Origin: Enterovibrio qingdaonensis | GTDB taxonomy: Bacteria; Pseudomonadota; Gammaproteobacteria; Enterobacterales; Vibrionaceae | Length of the DNA stretch: 64,000 nucleotides | Reading direction: 5' to 3' | Assembly (NCBI RefSeq): GCF_028683135.1 | Contig: NZ_JAJUBB010000006.1 | Coordinates: forward strand, 124,001 to 188,000 | Shown here: positions 50,552 through 60,275 of the stretch, in pieces | Layout: the number at the start of each line of letters is the position of its first letter | Position numbering within the stretch: the first letter of the stretch is position 1 | Made by a program: the position numbers and the translations under genes | Notes under the pieces: model-generated | Database searches by the model: none | Told to the model about the DNA's origin: nothing | Seen by the model: only the letters and a program-made list of their open reading frames with translations

Positions 50552-51679
50552 ATGAAAATACTCTATGGTGTGCAAGGGACGGGAAATGGTCATATTTCGC
50601 GAGCAAGGGCGATGGCTGAAGCGTTTGCTGACCATGATGATATAGAGGTTCAGTTTCTCTTTTCGGGCCGGCCGGAAAATGCCTTTTTCGATATGGAAAT
50701 TTTTGGTGATTACCTGTACCGAAAAGGGCTTACGTTTATCAGTCATGCTGGTAAGGTTGATCTGGTCAAAACGGTAAAAAGTAACGACCTATGGCAATTT
50801 ATCAAAGACGTGAAGGCTCTGGATGTCAGACACTTCGACTTGGTCATTTCCGATTTTGAACCTGTGACCGCACATGCTGCTAAGCGACAGCGAGTACCTT
50901 CCCTATCAATTAGCCACCAATCAGCGTTCTTGTGTGATGTGCCTAAGCACGGACAAGGGCTCGTTGATCGCTTCATTATGTGCCATTTCGCCCCCACGGA
51001 AATGAAAGTAGGCCTTCACTGGTACCATTTCAATCAACCAATCTTGCCACCCATTATCGATTTAAAATGCGATAAGACTGAGCGTAGCAAAACGATTTTG
51101 ACGTATTTGCCGTTTGAGCGATTGGAAGATGTCGTCGATACACTCCGGCATTTTTCAGAGCCCTTTGTTTGCTTTCATCCAGACTGCCCGTCGCCAACTC
51201 AGCGAGACAATGTAGAAATTCGTCCATTGAGTAAGTCTGAATTTCATCGTGCTCTACTTAGCTGTGCGGGTGTTATTGCTAATGGGGGATTTGAACTGCC
51301 GTCAGAAGCCCTGTTTCTCGGAAAGAAACTTCTCCTTAAACCCTTGAGTGGTCAGTTTGAACAACAGAGTAATGTAGCCACACTCGATATGATGGGACTT
51401 GCCTCGACCATGGATACTCTCGATAAAAAGGCAATATCGACCTGGCTAGCGCAGAGGGAAAGTAACCGTGTGATTTTCCCTGATGTGGCAACGGCTCTGG
51501 CTGATTGGGTGGCGCAAGGGGACTTATCAACGCTGGACCAATTGCGCGATGCGCTATGGTCTCAGGTGACATACCCTGAACATGTGACAGATTTAATGTC
51601 CGATTTTTGGCCTAGCCAGCGGCGAAAACGCGCGCTTTTTAGTATGCGATTATCGTCTGAGGTTAATATTAAAACCTAA
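50552..51679 (+). CDS. MJ1255/VC2487-family glycosyltransferase
   Basis: 375 residues from ATG 50552 (MKILYGVQGTGNGHISRARAMAEAF); GTG 50540 would add four. The N-terminal glycine loop with GHISRA and the second-half GVIANGGFELPSEALFLGKKLLLKPL segment show a GT-B fold of the MurG/UGT type. This family is known from Vibrio cholerae (VC2487) and archaea but its acceptor is not established. It lies between the PAP2 gene and leuO. Confidence 0.85.
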   Translation: MKILYGVQGTGNGHISRARAMAEAFADHDDIEVQFLFSGRPENAFFDMEIFGDYLYRKGLTFISHAGKVDLVKTVKSNDLWQFIKDVKALDVRHFDLVISDFEPVTAHAAKRQRVPSLSISHQSAFLCDVPKHGQGLVDRFIMCHFAPTEMKVGLHWYHFNQPILPPIIDLKCDKTERSKTILTYLPFERLEDVVDTLRHFSEPFVCFHPDCPSPTQRDNVEIRPLSKSEFHRALLSCAGVIANGGFELPSEALFLGKKLLLKPLSGQFEQQSNVATLDMMGLASTMDTLDKKAISTWLAQRESNRVIFPDVATALADWVAQGDLSTLDQLRDALWSQVTYPEHVTDLMSDFWPSQRRKRALFSMRLSSEVNIKT

Positions 51680-52046
51680 TGCATTGATAGGGTGAATGCT
51701 TTATTGATGGATTGGTTAATGGCTATTTTTAGAGCTATATTTATGAAATTTAAGCACTAAATTTAGCCGAATTTAGATTTTCCTCTCCACTGGTGGACAA
51801 GTTTTTATAACAATTTACTGGGGTCACGTCACATAGCCATGTTACTAAGTTCAGAGTCTGGTTACCTTGTGTTCAGTTTACTTGATTACACTGGGCCGAC
51901 TTGAACGAACGTTTGACGTACACATGGCTGTATGGATGTGACTTTATGCCTCTGCTCTTTTGTTTAACGACTTTTTAGAGGCATAGATGCATACCTGCGG
52001 AACGAAATGACGTTTTATAGAATCACGCAACCGCCAAGGTTTAGGT
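51680..52046. other. leuO upstream region
   Basis: 367 AT-rich bases without a gene. A nine-base inverted repeat with 23-base spacer lies at 51945-51985 (listed separately). AT-rich DNA here would suit H-NS/LeuO control known for leuO; no specific site was identified. Confidence 0.45.
51945..51985. repeat. Inverted repeat in the leuO leader
   Basis: Arms TATGCCTCT (51945-51953) and AGAGGCATA (51977-51985), 62 bases before the leuO start. No T-run follows. Confidence 0.6.
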
Positions 52047-52994
52047 ATGACACAGAAAGAATCGGTTCAACAATTGGACGACCGCACCGATTTGACGCTA
52101 CGTAGCGTCGATCTTAATTTGATCACTGTTTTTGACGCAGTGATGCAAGAACAAAACATTACACGTGCAGCTCAGAGCCTGGGAATGTCGCAACCTGCGG
52201 TGAGTAATGCTGTGTCTCGCTTGAAAGTAATGTTCAATGACGAGTTGTTCGTTCGCAATGGACGTGGCATTAAGCCAACGCAGCGAGCACGACAGTTGTT
52301 TGGCCCAATTCGCCAAGCGATTCAATTGATTAAGAATGAACTCCCTACGTCAGTCTTTTTGCCTGAAACCAGCTCACGTACCTTCAGGCTTGCGATCTGT
52401 AGTCCTTCTGACATGCGCTTTGCCCCACAGATCCTCAACACCATTAGCCAGTTGGCTCCAAATGTAAAAGTGCAGGTTGAAACTGAGTTTAACCGTGATA
52501 TCGCAACCAAGCTTCGCTACCAAGAAGTGGACTTTGTTGTCGACTACCTTCACTTTGGTGAAAGCGGCTTTTGCAGCACAGAAATGTTCAATGATGAGCT
52601 GGTTGTCGTGGCAAATAAAAACCACCCTAGACTTGGCGATCTGCTGACGGCAAAAGAACTGCAAAGCGAAGCACATGCGGTGTTAAAACGTAATGGCGAA
52701 ATGCAGGGATATGCCGAGGTTTTATACCGAGATGGGCGCTACCGAGAAGCTTATCAGGGTGTAAGCCTAAGCAATATCCTGTACGTGGTCAGTCAATCCG
52801 AACTCATTGCCGTTGCGCCCCGTTGGATGGTTGAAGGTGGTCAATACCGTGACAACCTAAAAACCTTGCCGCTGCCCATCGACAATAACCGTATTAGTGG
52901 TTATCTAAGTTGGCATGCATCGGCGGAAAAAGACAAAGGTCACCTGTGGATGCGTGATCAACTGTTGTCAATTTGTGGTAATTCATTGGTGTAA
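52047..52994 (+). CDS. leuO: LysR-type regulator LeuO
   Basis: 315-residue LysR regulator known to oppose H-NS and link leucine metabolism with stress and virulence genes. The N-terminal winged helix (about 20-80: NLITVFDAVMQEQNITRAAQSLGMSQPAVSNAVSRLK broken by the turn at QPAVS) and the C-terminal effector domain are complete. Its location between the leu and ilvIH genes is the conserved one. It is monocistronic with its own terminator. Confidence 0.95.
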   Translation: MTQKESVQQLDDRTDLTLRSVDLNLITVFDAVMQEQNITRAAQSLGMSQPAVSNAVSRLKVMFNDELFVRNGRGIKPTQRARQLFGPIRQAIQLIKNELPTSVFLPETSSRTFRLAICSPSDMRFAPQILNTISQLAPNVKVQVETEFNRDIATKLRYQEVDFVVDYLHFGESGFCSTEMFNDELVVVANKNHPRLGDLLTAKELQSEAHAVLKRNGEMQGYAEVLYRDGRYREAYQGVSLSNILYVVSQSELIAVAPRWMVEGGQYRDNLKTLPLPIDNNRISGYLSWHASAEKDKGHLWMRDQLLSICGNSLV

Positions 52995-53013
52995 TTGTCA
53001 CCATAATGTACGA

Positions 53014-53039
53014 GAAGCCAGCGCAAGCTGGCTTTTTTG
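53014..53039 (+). terminator. leuO terminator
   Basis: AAGCCAGC-GCAA-GCTGGCTT hairpin followed by TTTT. Confidence 0.85.
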
Positions 53040-53287
53040 TGGCTCGCAAAAATTCAGATACAGCCTGTTACAACTTTTTTTGTTGTTGAGAGAACAGGTG
53101 TACTCTGAAATGAACGGTGTTCGTTATTTTTTCTGTCTAGTTTTTCACCAAAGTATGGTGGCTTTCTCTTGTAATTAACTGTTGAGTCATTACACTGCGG
53201 GAAAGTTTGAGCTTACATGTGTTAGCTAATTATTTGTTTGCCCAGAAGCGGTATTTACCGGGGCAAGATGTGCTGAGAGAGAATTGA

Positions 53288-55084
53288 ATGGCGCTGGAAT
53301 TTCATATCGTTAACCGTATTCGCGAGCAAGTAAAAGCGCGGGGCGACAAGACTGCACTGCGTTTCCAAACCGGCAAGGGTTGGAGCGACATAAGCTGGCA
53401 CGATTTCGGTGAACGCATTGATAGCATTTCACGTGCGATGCTGGTTTCAGGACTGGCAGTACAAGACAAAATCGGTATTTTTTCAAACAACTGTGCAGAG
53501 TGGACGATTGCAGATATTGCTGCACTACAAGTCCGCTGTGTACCTGTGCCTATCTACCCAACGAACACCCCTGATCAGGCAGCCTATATTCTGAATGATG
53601 CAGGTGTCCGCATTCTGTTTGTTGGTGATCAGGCGCAAGCAGATGCGGCAATGTCAATTGCCGCGAAAGTGCCATCACTGGAAAAGATCGTCAGCTTTAG
53701 TGAAGCGGTTGATTTTGGTGGCCATGAACTAGGTATGAGTTGGGCTGCATTCGAGCAACTGGGTAACGATAACGTTGAACCTGAATTGCACGCGCGTATC
53801 TCTCAGGCGGCTATGGACGACCTGATGACTCTGATTTACACCTCAGGCACCACAGGTGAGCCAAAGGGCGTGATGTTGGATTATGCCAACGTGGCGGCAC
53901 AGGTTGAAAGTCATGACATGGTATTGGGCATCAGTGAGCATGATGTGTCGCTGGCATTCCTGCCTCTGTCACACGTATTCGAGCGTTGCTGGACCTTCTA
54001 CGTGCTGCACCACGGTGCAACGAACTGTTATCTGTCTGATACCAATGGTATCCGTGATGCGCTGCAGGAAATAAAGCCGACGGTTATGGCCGCTGTGCCT
54101 CGTTTCTACGAGAAAATTTACAGCGCAGTGCATGAGAAAGTCGCTGGTTCAAGTCCGATTAAAAAAGGCATGTTCCGCGCTGCTGTGTCTATCGGCAACC
54201 TGATGGGTGAAATCACCCGTAAAGGTAAGAAGCCTGCACCTTGGCTGAAATCAGCTCACCGTATGGCAGACAAGTTGGTGCTGAGCAAACTGCGTCAACT
54301 GCTGGGCGGCAACATCAAGATGATGCCGTGTGGCGGTGCGAAACTTGAGCCTGCAATTGGCCGTTTCTTCCACGCTATTGGTGTGAACGTTAAGCTGGGT
54401 TACGGCATGACTGAAACAACAGCGACAGTCTCTTGTTGGGAAGCGGGATCGTTTGATCCAGATTCGATTGGCATGCCAATGCCAATGGCCGAAGTGAAGA
54501 TCGGTAAAAACAACGAGATTTTGGTTCGTGGCCCAATGGTGATGAAGGGTTACTACAACAAACCTAAAGAAACTGAAGAAACCTTTACAGAAGATGGCTT
54601 CTTGAAAACGGGCGATGCGGGTCATATAGATGCGGCAGGTAACCTGTTCATTACTGACCGTATTAAAGAGCTGATGAAAACCTCGGGTGGTAAATACATC
54701 GCGCCACAGGTGATTGAAGGCAAGCTGGGTAAAGACCACTTCATCGAGCAGATTGCGGTTGTCGCTGATGCGCGTCACTTTGTTTCCGCGCTGATTGTTC
54801 CGTGCTTTGAGTCGCTGGAAACGTGGGCGAAGGAACTGAACATTAAATATCACGATCGTATGGAGCTGATTAAGCACAGCGAAGTGGTCGAAATGTTCGA
54901 AAAACGCGTCGAAGAATTGCAAAAAGAGTTGGCTAAGTTTGAGCAGGTGAAAAAGTTTACCTTGCTACCAACAGAGTTTTCGATGGCACAAGGTGAGTTA
55001 ACGCCTACCATGAAGCTTCGCCGTAAAGTGATCCTTGAGCGCTACAAAAAGCAAATTGAAGCGATGTACAAGAAGCACAAGTAA
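53288..55084 (+). CDS. Long-chain acyl-CoA synthetase (AMP-forming, VC2484-like)
   Basis: 598-residue adenylate-forming ligase that activates long-chain fatty acids as CoA thioesters. The AMP loop [11 protein letters not shown] begins at residue 184; [12 protein letters not shown] and [33 protein letters not shown] (broken here by the hinge) give the A5 and A7-A8 motifs. It resembles the longer eukaryote-like/FadD15 class rather than E. coli FadD. The upstream gap has a nested hairpin (53064-53098) with a T7 core. It is followed by a terminator, so it is monocistronic. Confidence 0.93.
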   Translation: MALEFHIVNRIREQVKARGDKTALRFQTGKGWSDISWHDFGERIDSISRAMLVSGLAVQDKIGIFSNNCAEWTIADIAALQVRCVPVPIYPTNTPDQAAYILNDAGVRILFVGDQAQADAAMSIAAKVPSLEKIVSFSEAVDFGGHELGMSWAAFEQLGNDNVEPELHARISQAAMDDLMTLIYTSGTTGEPKGVMLDYANVAAQVESHDMVLGISEHDVSLAFLPLSHVFERCWTFYVLHHGATNCYLSDTNGIRDALQEIKPTVMAAVPRFYEKIYSAVHEKVAGSSPIKKGMFRAAVSIGNLMGEITRKGKKPAPWLKSAHRMADKLVLSKLRQLLGGNIKMMPCGGAKLEPAIGRFFHAIGVNVKLGYGMTETTATVSCWEAGSFDPDSIGMPMPMAEVKIGKNNEILVRGPMVMKGYYNKPKETEETFTEDGFLKTGDAGHIDAAGNLFITDRIKELMKTSGGKYIAPQVIEGKLGKDHFIEQIAVVADARHFVSALIVPCFESLETWAKELNIKYHDRMELIKHSEVVEMFEKRVEELQKELAKFEQVKKFTLLPTEFSMAQGELTPTMKLRRKVILERYKKQIEAMYKKHK

Positions 55085-55098
55085 ACACATGACACTGC

Positions 55099-55131
55099 AA
55101 AAAGCCCAGTATTCTTACTGGGCTTTTTCTT
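55099..55131 (+). terminator. Acyl-CoA ligase terminator
   Basis: AAAAAGCCCAGTA-TTC-TTACTGGGCTTTTT hairpin with T-run. Confidence 0.85.
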
Positions 55132-55445
55132 TTCTCAATGACTGACTTTTTAACGTCTTAGTCTACTTTTCTCCGCTACCGCGTTTCCTGCGTGCATCGC
55201 TTCTCTCTATGAATCTTTGTAATTCGTCTCAAAGCCGCAAATTTTGATGTTTTCTGTGCCAGATCTCCCCCTCATTACGAACAGTAAATTTTGTTAACTG
55301 GCGCATTTTTAGGGTTTGATTCTGATTTGGTGGGTCGTGGCAGAGCCTTTGATGATGTATTTCTAATCAATTAGAGTTTTAGTGTGATTTTCGGTTAACC
55401 AATAGACACATTTGCTAGCAAAGCGTTAAAGTTGTTGATACTCAG

Positions 55446-55488
55446 ACAGCCTCACGTTGCTGGTGTATAACCGCAGATTTGAGGCTGT
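55446..55488 (+). repeat. ilvI leader hairpin 1
   Basis: Outer arms ACAGCCTCA (55446-55454) and TGAGGCTGT (55480-55488); inside, TGC/GCA and GGT/ACC pairs close a GTATA loop. Confidence 0.6.
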
Positions 55489-55542
55489 TTAAGTATTGCT
55501 ACTTTGATCCTTGTTACGACCGGGGTCAAAAGCATAGCTGGC

Positions 55543-55580
55543 ATGGAAGTCAGCTAACAGGCAGTTACGCCGACTTCCAT
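55543..55580 (+). repeat. ilvI leader hairpin 2
   Basis: Outer arms ATGGAAGTC (55543-55551) and GACTTCCAT (55572-55580); inside, TAAC/GTTA closes an AGGCA loop. It ends 49 bases before the ilvI start codon. Confidence 0.6.
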
Positions 55581-55629
55581 CACTAGGCTACAAATAAGTC
55601 CTAATACTATGCATACATGGAGGCATATA

Positions 55630-57348
55630 GTGGAAATGTTGTCAGGAGCCGACATGGTCGTTCGTTCGATGATCGATCAGGGTGTAAAACATATCTTTGG
55701 TTATCCAGGCGGTTCAGTACTGGATATCTACGACGCACTGCACGAGAAAAGCGATATAGAGCACGTGCTCGTTCGCCACGAACAAGCCGCAGTGCACATG
55801 GCTGACGGTTATGCACGAGCCACTGGTGAAGTGGGTGTGGTGCTTGTCACTTCAGGCCCCGGCGCGACGAATGCGATAACAGGCATTGCGACAGCTTATT
55901 ACGACTCCGTTCCTCTGGTTGTTCTGTCCGGTCAGGTTATGAGTAACTTGATTGGTAACGATGCCTTCCAGGAATGTGACATGGTGGGTATTTCTCGCCC
56001 CGTTGTAAAACACAGCTTTCTGGTGAAAAACACCGAAGACATTCCTAAGATCATCAAAAAAGCGTTTTTCTTAGCATCCACTGGCCGTCCTGGTCCTGTG
56101 GTCGTCGATTTACCAAAAGACATGCTAAACCCAGCGAACAAATTCCCTTACGAATACCCTGAAAGCATGTCCATGCGTTCTTACAACCCAACGACAAGCG
56201 GTCACAAAGGGCAAATTAAGCGTGGCTTGAAAGCCTTGCTGGAAGCGAAAAAGCCTGTCCTGTATGTCGGTGGTGGCGCGATCATCTCTGAGTGCGGCGA
56301 GCAAATAAAAACGCTGGCTGACACCCTCAATATTCCGGTAATCAGCACCCTGATGGGGCTGGGAGCCTATCCGAGCACAGGCGATAAAGCACTGGGTATG
56401 CTCGGTATGCACGGCACATACGAAGCCAATATGGCGATGCACAATGCCGACCTTATTTTTGGTATCGGTGTGCGTTTTGACGACCGAACCACGAACAACC
56501 TTGAGAAATACTGTCCGAACGCCAAGGTCATGCACATCGACATTGATCCAAGCAGTATTTCGAAAACCGTGTCGGCCGACATTCCCATTGTTGGCTCGGC
56601 GGACGTGGTGCTCAATACCATGTTACGTATGCTGACTGAAATGGGCGGCACCAATGATGTTGACGCGTTAGAAACGTGGTGGAACAGCATCAATGTCTGG
56701 CGTGAACGCCAGTGCTTGAAGTACGAAACCAATAACGAGCGCATCAAGCCGCAACAAGCGATTGAGGCCGTCTACAAGATCACTAACGGTGACGCTTACG
56801 TGGCCTCAGACGTAGGTCAGCACCAAATGTTTGCGGCACTTTACTATCCGTTTGATAAACCCCGCCGTTGGATTAACTCCGGTGGCCTCGGTACCATGGG
56901 CTTTGGCTTGCCAGCGGCCATGGGCGTCAAATTCGCGCTACCTCAAGCGGAAGTAATTTGTGTGACCGGTGATGGCAGTATCCAGATGAACATTCAGGAA
57001 CTGTCGACCGCATTGCAATACGACATCCCCGTCAAAATTATCAACCTCAACAACCGTTTCCTCGGCATGGTGAAACAGTGGCAAGACATGATCTATCAAG
57101 GTCGTCACTCACATTCCTACATGGACTCTGTGCCTGATTTTGCCGCCATTGCCGAAGCGTACGGCCATGTGGGTATTCGCATCAGCGATCCGGCCAAACT
57201 CGAAAGCGAGCTTGCGCGTGGTATGGCGATGAAAGACAAACTGGTCTTTTTCGACATCAGTGTTGATGAAACCGAGCACGTCTACCCAATGCAGGTACGC
57301 GGCGGTGCAATGAATGAAATGTGGTTGAGTAAGACGGAGAGAACATAA
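55630..57348 (+). CDS. ilvI: Acetolactate synthase large subunit (isozyme III)
   Basis: Thiamine-diphosphate and FAD enzyme that starts valine/leucine/isoleucine synthesis. 572 residues from GTG 55630 ([18 protein letters not shown]), preferred because GGAGG lies 6 bases upstream and E. coli IlvI begins at the same place; an ATG at 55609 is the rejected alternative. The catalytic Glu is E51 ([12 protein letters not shown]) and the TPP motif [16 protein letters not shown] is near residue 445. It overlaps ilvH by one base. Confidence 0.96.
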   Translation: MEMLSGADMVVRSMIDQGVKHIFGYPGGSVLDIYDALHEKSDIEHVLVRHEQAAVHMADGYARATGEVGVVLVTSGPGATNAITGIATAYYDSVPLVVLSGQVMSNLIGNDAFQECDMVGISRPVVKHSFLVKNTEDIPKIIKKAFFLASTGRPGPVVVDLPKDMLNPANKFPYEYPESMSMRSYNPTTSGHKGQIKRGLKALLEAKKPVLYVGGGAIISECGEQIKTLADTLNIPVISTLMGLGAYPSTGDKALGMLGMHGTYEANMAMHNADLIFGIGVRFDDRTTNNLEKYCPNAKVMHIDIDPSSISKTVSADIPIVGSADVVLNTMLRMLTEMGGTNDVDALETWWNSINVWRERQCLKYETNNERIKPQQAIEAVYKITNGDAYVASDVGQHQMFAALYYPFDKPRRWINSGGLGTMGFGLPAAMGVKFALPQAEVICVTGDGSIQMNIQELSTALQYDIPVKIINLNNRFLGMVKQWQDMIYQGRHSHSYMDSVPDFAAIAEAYGHVGIRISDPAKLESELARGMAMKDKLVFFDISVDETEHVYPMQVRGGAMNEMWLSKTERT

Positions 57349-57845
57349 TGCGCAGTATTGTATCGATTTTGATGGAGAATGAACCGGGCGCATTGTCTCG
57401 CGTGGTCGGATTGTTTTCTCAGCGTGGCTATAACATCGAATCTTTGACGGTATCACCGACCGACGATTCAACCTTGTCACGTTTAAACATCACCACCACC
57501 GTCGTGAAAGAATCAGAGCGCGAGCAGATAGAAAAACAACTGCATAAGCTTATCGATGTTCTGAAAGTTAGCAATGTCACGGATTCTGACTATATCGAGC
57601 GTGAACTGGCGATGGTCAAAGTCAAAGCGACAGGCTTTGCGCGTGCGGAAGTGAAACGTACAGCGGATATTTTCCGTGGACAGATTGTTGATGTGACAAA
57701 TTCGCTTTATACCGTTCAACTCACAGGAACGAGTGAGAAGATTGAAGCGTTTATCGCGACTATGAAAGAAGTGACAGATATCATCGAAGTCGCACGAAGT
57801 GGTGTGGTTGGTATTGCTCGTGGTGAGCGCGCGTTGCGTCAATAA
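57348..57845 (+). CDS. ilvH: Acetolactate synthase small (regulatory) subunit
   Basis: Valine-sensing regulatory partner of IlvI. 165 residues: an N-terminal ACT domain (SILMENEPGALSRVVGLFSQRGYNIESL, broken at the loop after GAL) and a C-terminal domain (DIFRGQIVDVT). ATG 57348 shares one base with the ilvI stop (TAATG). Confidence 0.97.
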   Translation: MRSIVSILMENEPGALSRVVGLFSQRGYNIESLTVSPTDDSTLSRLNITTTVVKESEREQIEKQLHKLIDVLKVSNVTDSDYIERELAMVKVKATGFARAEVKRTADIFRGQIVDVTNSLYTVQLTGTSEKIEAFIATMKEVTDIIEVARSGVVGIARGERALRQ

Positions 57846-57865
57846 GCATTACGCCTTGTCTCAAC

Positions 57866-57898
57866 AAAAAGCCGACAGCAAATGCTGTCGGTTTTTTT
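57866..57898 (+). terminator. ilvIH terminator
   Basis: AAAGCCGACAGC-AAAT-GCTGTCGGTTT hairpin followed by a T-run. Confidence 0.88.
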
Positions 57899-58178
57899 AT
57901 AGTTGGCAAACTTGCTTTTCATTGCTCAAAATGTAGACTGTCGAGCTTCGAAAATTTGAACAACTTTTCATCACCGAGAGGCTGATCGTGTTCCGTACAA
58001 TCAACAAAACGTTGGTAAGGTTAACCACCTTATCGCTCGTGGTGTTGTCGTTGAAGGTAAGCTGGATTTATCTGGTACCGATGGCGATATTGCTACGCAC
58101 GCATAAAACGGAATTGACACGCTGGTAATGGATTGCCAAATGCTGTCCAGTACGCTGTAAACTGGGATAGAGCAGATA

Positions 58179-58208
58179 CAAAAAAGGAGCCGAAAGGCTC
58201 CTTTTTTT
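58179..58208. terminator. pykF terminator
   Basis: AAAAAGGAGCC-GAAA-GGCTCCTTTTT hairpin with A- and T-runs, 20 bases after the pykF stop on the minus strand. Confidence 0.88.
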
Positions 58209-58226
58209 ATGCTGTACGCGGTTCTA

Positions 58227-59639
58227 TTACAGAACGTGTACAGATGCAGTGTTAGTAGTACCTGAAGCAACCAGTGCACCAGAAACCATAACAACGATGT
58301 CGCCTTTAGCAGCCAGACCTGACTCTAGAGCGATTTCTTTACCACGACGGTAGAACTCATCAGTGTTTTCGAACTGATCAACAACAACTGAAGTAATACC
58401 TTTGCTCAGACACAGTTGAGCAGCAGTTTTCTCGTTAGTTGTAACAGCCAGGATGTTCGCAGTTGGGAAGTACTTACGGATTGAACGCGCAGACTTACCC
58501 GCTTCAGTAGCAACAACGATCAGAGGAGCACTCAGCTTCTCAGACGTGTCTACTGCGCCTTTACATACTGCTTCAGTGATGCGTAGACGTGGGCTGTCCA
58601 GACGTGAACCCAGCTCAGCTTTCAGAACGCCGTCAGTACGTGATGCGATTTGCGCCATGATGGTCACAGCTTCAACTGGGTATTTACCCTTCGCAGTTTC
58701 ACCAGACAGCATTACTGCGTCAGTACCATCAATGATTGCGTTAGCAACGTCGCCCGCTTCTGCGCGAGTTGGACGTGGGTTTTTGATCATTGAGTCCAGC
58801 ATTTGAGTTGCAGTGATTACAACTTTACGTGCACGGTTACATTTCTCGATCATCATCTTCTGAGCGAAGATTACTTCTTCTGCTGGGATTTCAACGCCCA
58901 GGTCACCACGAGCAACCATGATACCGTCAGACAGTTCCAGGATCTCGTCGAAGTTATCTACACCTTCTTGGTTTTCAATCTTAGAGATGATCTGGATGTT
59001 TTCGCCGCCGTTCGCAGTCAGCAGTTCGCGGATTTCTTTAACGTCAGATGCTTTACGGATGAAAGATGCTGCAACGAAATCAACGCCTTGCTCACAACCG
59101 AATACTAGGTCGCTCTTGTCTTTTTCAGACAGTGCTGGCAGGTTTACAGAAATGTTTGGCAGGTTAACGCCTTTGTTTTCGCCTAGGTCACCGTTGTTCA
59201 GAACTTTACAGATAACGTCAGTGTCTGTGGTTTCCAGAACTTCCATCTCGATCAGACCGTCGTCAACCAGGATAGTCGCGCCTTTTTTCAGGTCTTGTGC
59301 GAAGCCAGGGTAAGTAACCGCTACACGCTCAACATTACCAACAACCGTTGCGTCAGTAGTGAAAGTGAACGTTTGACCAGCAACCAGAGATACATCGTTA
59401 CCGCCTTCCAGTTTAATGGTGCGGATTTCAGGACCTTTGGTGTCCAGCAAGATTGCCAGTTGTTTGCCGGTGTTAGACATCACTTCACGCCAGTTCGCAA
59501 TACGCGTACCGTGCTCAGCGAAGTCACCGTGTGAGAAGTTCAGACGCATAACGTTCATGCCAGCTTCAGCCAGCTTAGTCAGCATCTCAACAGATTCAGT
59601 TTTAGGGCCAATCGTACAAACGATTTTGGTCTTTTTCAT
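58227..59639 (-). CDS. pykF: Pyruvate kinase I
   Basis: Last step of glycolysis, phosphoenolpyruvate plus ADP to pyruvate plus ATP. 470 residues, as E. coli PykF. Seen are [10 protein letters not shown] (4-13), [14 protein letters not shown], the catalytic ISKIENQEG loop and [10 protein letters not shown]; the C-terminal domain is the allosteric one. GGAGAG precedes the ATG. A Cra-like site lies 52-65 bases upstream. Confidence 0.96.
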   Translation of the reverse strand: MKKTKIVCTIGPKTESVEMLTKLAEAGMNVMRLNFSHGDFAEHGTRIANWREVMSNTGKQLAILLDTKGPEIRTIKLEGGNDVSLVAGQTFTFTTDATVVGNVERVAVTYPGFAQDLKKGATILVDDGLIEMEVLETTDTDVICKVLNNGDLGENKGVNLPNISVNLPALSEKDKSDLVFGCEQGVDFVAASFIRKASDVKEIRELLTANGGENIQIISKIENQEGVDNFDEILELSDGIMVARGDLGVEIPAEEVIFAQKMMIEKCNRARKVVITATQMLDSMIKNPRPTRAEAGDVANAIIDGTDAVMLSGETAKGKYPVEAVTIMAQIASRTDGVLKAELGSRLDSPRLRITEAVCKGAVDTSEKLSAPLIVVATEAGKSARSIRKYFPTANILAVTTNEKTAAQLCLSKGITSVVVDQFENTDEFYRRGKEIALESGLAAKGDIVVMVSGALVASGTTNTASVHVL

Positions 59640-59690
59640 TGTAGGGTTCTCTCCGGTCGAACTTTTACCCAGTGGATAAACGTCGCTGTA

Positions 59691-59704
59691 GTCACGATTC
59701 AGGT
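59691..59704 (-). promoter_or_regulatory. Candidate Cra (FruR) site of pykF
   Basis: Minus strand CCTGAATCGTGACT matches 12 of 14 positions of the Cra consensus RSTGAAWCSNTHHW as I recall it. Cra controls pykF in E. coli; here it is a lead only. Confidence 0.3.
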
Positions 59705-60174
59705 GCTTGCCGTTTGTAATAAAACAACAAGTTACTGCGTGGTGAGCGGCAGGATTGCACTATGCTCTTACAGCGTTAATTTGGTTCATGACAAAAACAA
59801 TTGTGTTGTCCAAATGTCTTCCACCATTTGCACAACACAACTCATCCATGACGAAGCGGGCTCAGTATACACTCTTAATGTGATGGAATTTTGATCGCAG
59901 GCAATGGAAGATGCCTTATTCCTATTAACATTTTATGAATCAGGTTGAACTGATGATATTTCGACCCAGCCTCGGGGCCGTAAATTTACCACAAAATGTT
60001 GGTCAAATCACTAACTGACACAGGTTGCATTAAAAGCTGTAAAAGTGCGAAATTACGGCGTTAATTGTACATAAAGTCGCCGAATGTTCAATTTGTGGTA
60101 TGAAAGTAAACTGAAATTTAATAACGGAATGAAAAATTTTTTTTCATGCTTCTCACTTGGCTAGGCAGAACTAG

Positions 60175-60188
60175 ACCTAGATCTAGGT
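60175..60188. repeat. CTAG-rich palindrome
   Basis: Perfect 14-base palindrome ACCTAGATCTAGGT, 88 bases before the GGDEF gene. The 30 bases around it carry four CTAG tetramers, which are usually rare in enteric-type genomes. Confidence 0.6.
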
Positions 60189-60275
60189 TATTGATATTCA
60201 CCGGATGAATGGGTGGTAACTCGAACCGTTTTTGAGACAATGGTTGCCTATTTGCGAAGGGATTGGCAGAGGTAG

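Larger units (their letters stand above)
55085..55629. other. Region between the acyl-CoA ligase and ilvI
   Basis: 545 bases: the ligase terminator, then an AT-rich stretch likely to carry the ilvI promoter (weak candidate TTGCTA-N18-TGATAC near 55412-55441), then two extended hairpins in the presumed leader. E. coli ilvIH is Lrp-controlled; Lrp sites cannot be read reliably by eye. Confidence 0.45.
57846..58226. other. ilvH-pykF convergent gap with a possible gene remnant
   Basis: 381 bases. Two terminators bound it. Between them a plus-strand frame ending at TAA 58104-58106 is open for about 45 codons without a start codon and reads NHLIARGVVVEGKLDLSG, reminiscent of the first turn of a bactofilin. 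This may be a decayed fragment or chance; no intact gene is seen. Confidence 0.35.
59640..60275. other. pykF-GGDEF divergent region
   Basis: 636 bases without a gene. It holds the pykF leader with a Cra-like site, an AT-rich middle, a small AT dyad (ATGAAAAA...TTTTTCAT near 60130-60148) and a CTAG-rich palindrome at 60175-60188 ahead of the GGDEF gene. No gene fits. Confidence 0.45.

Noticed and set aside
54251-54922. Antisense open frame of 223 codons inside the acyl-CoA ligase gene
   Set aside because: It lies wholly opposite a well-supported gene, has no ribosome site or family resemblance and is rich in His/Arg/Phe from reading the complement.
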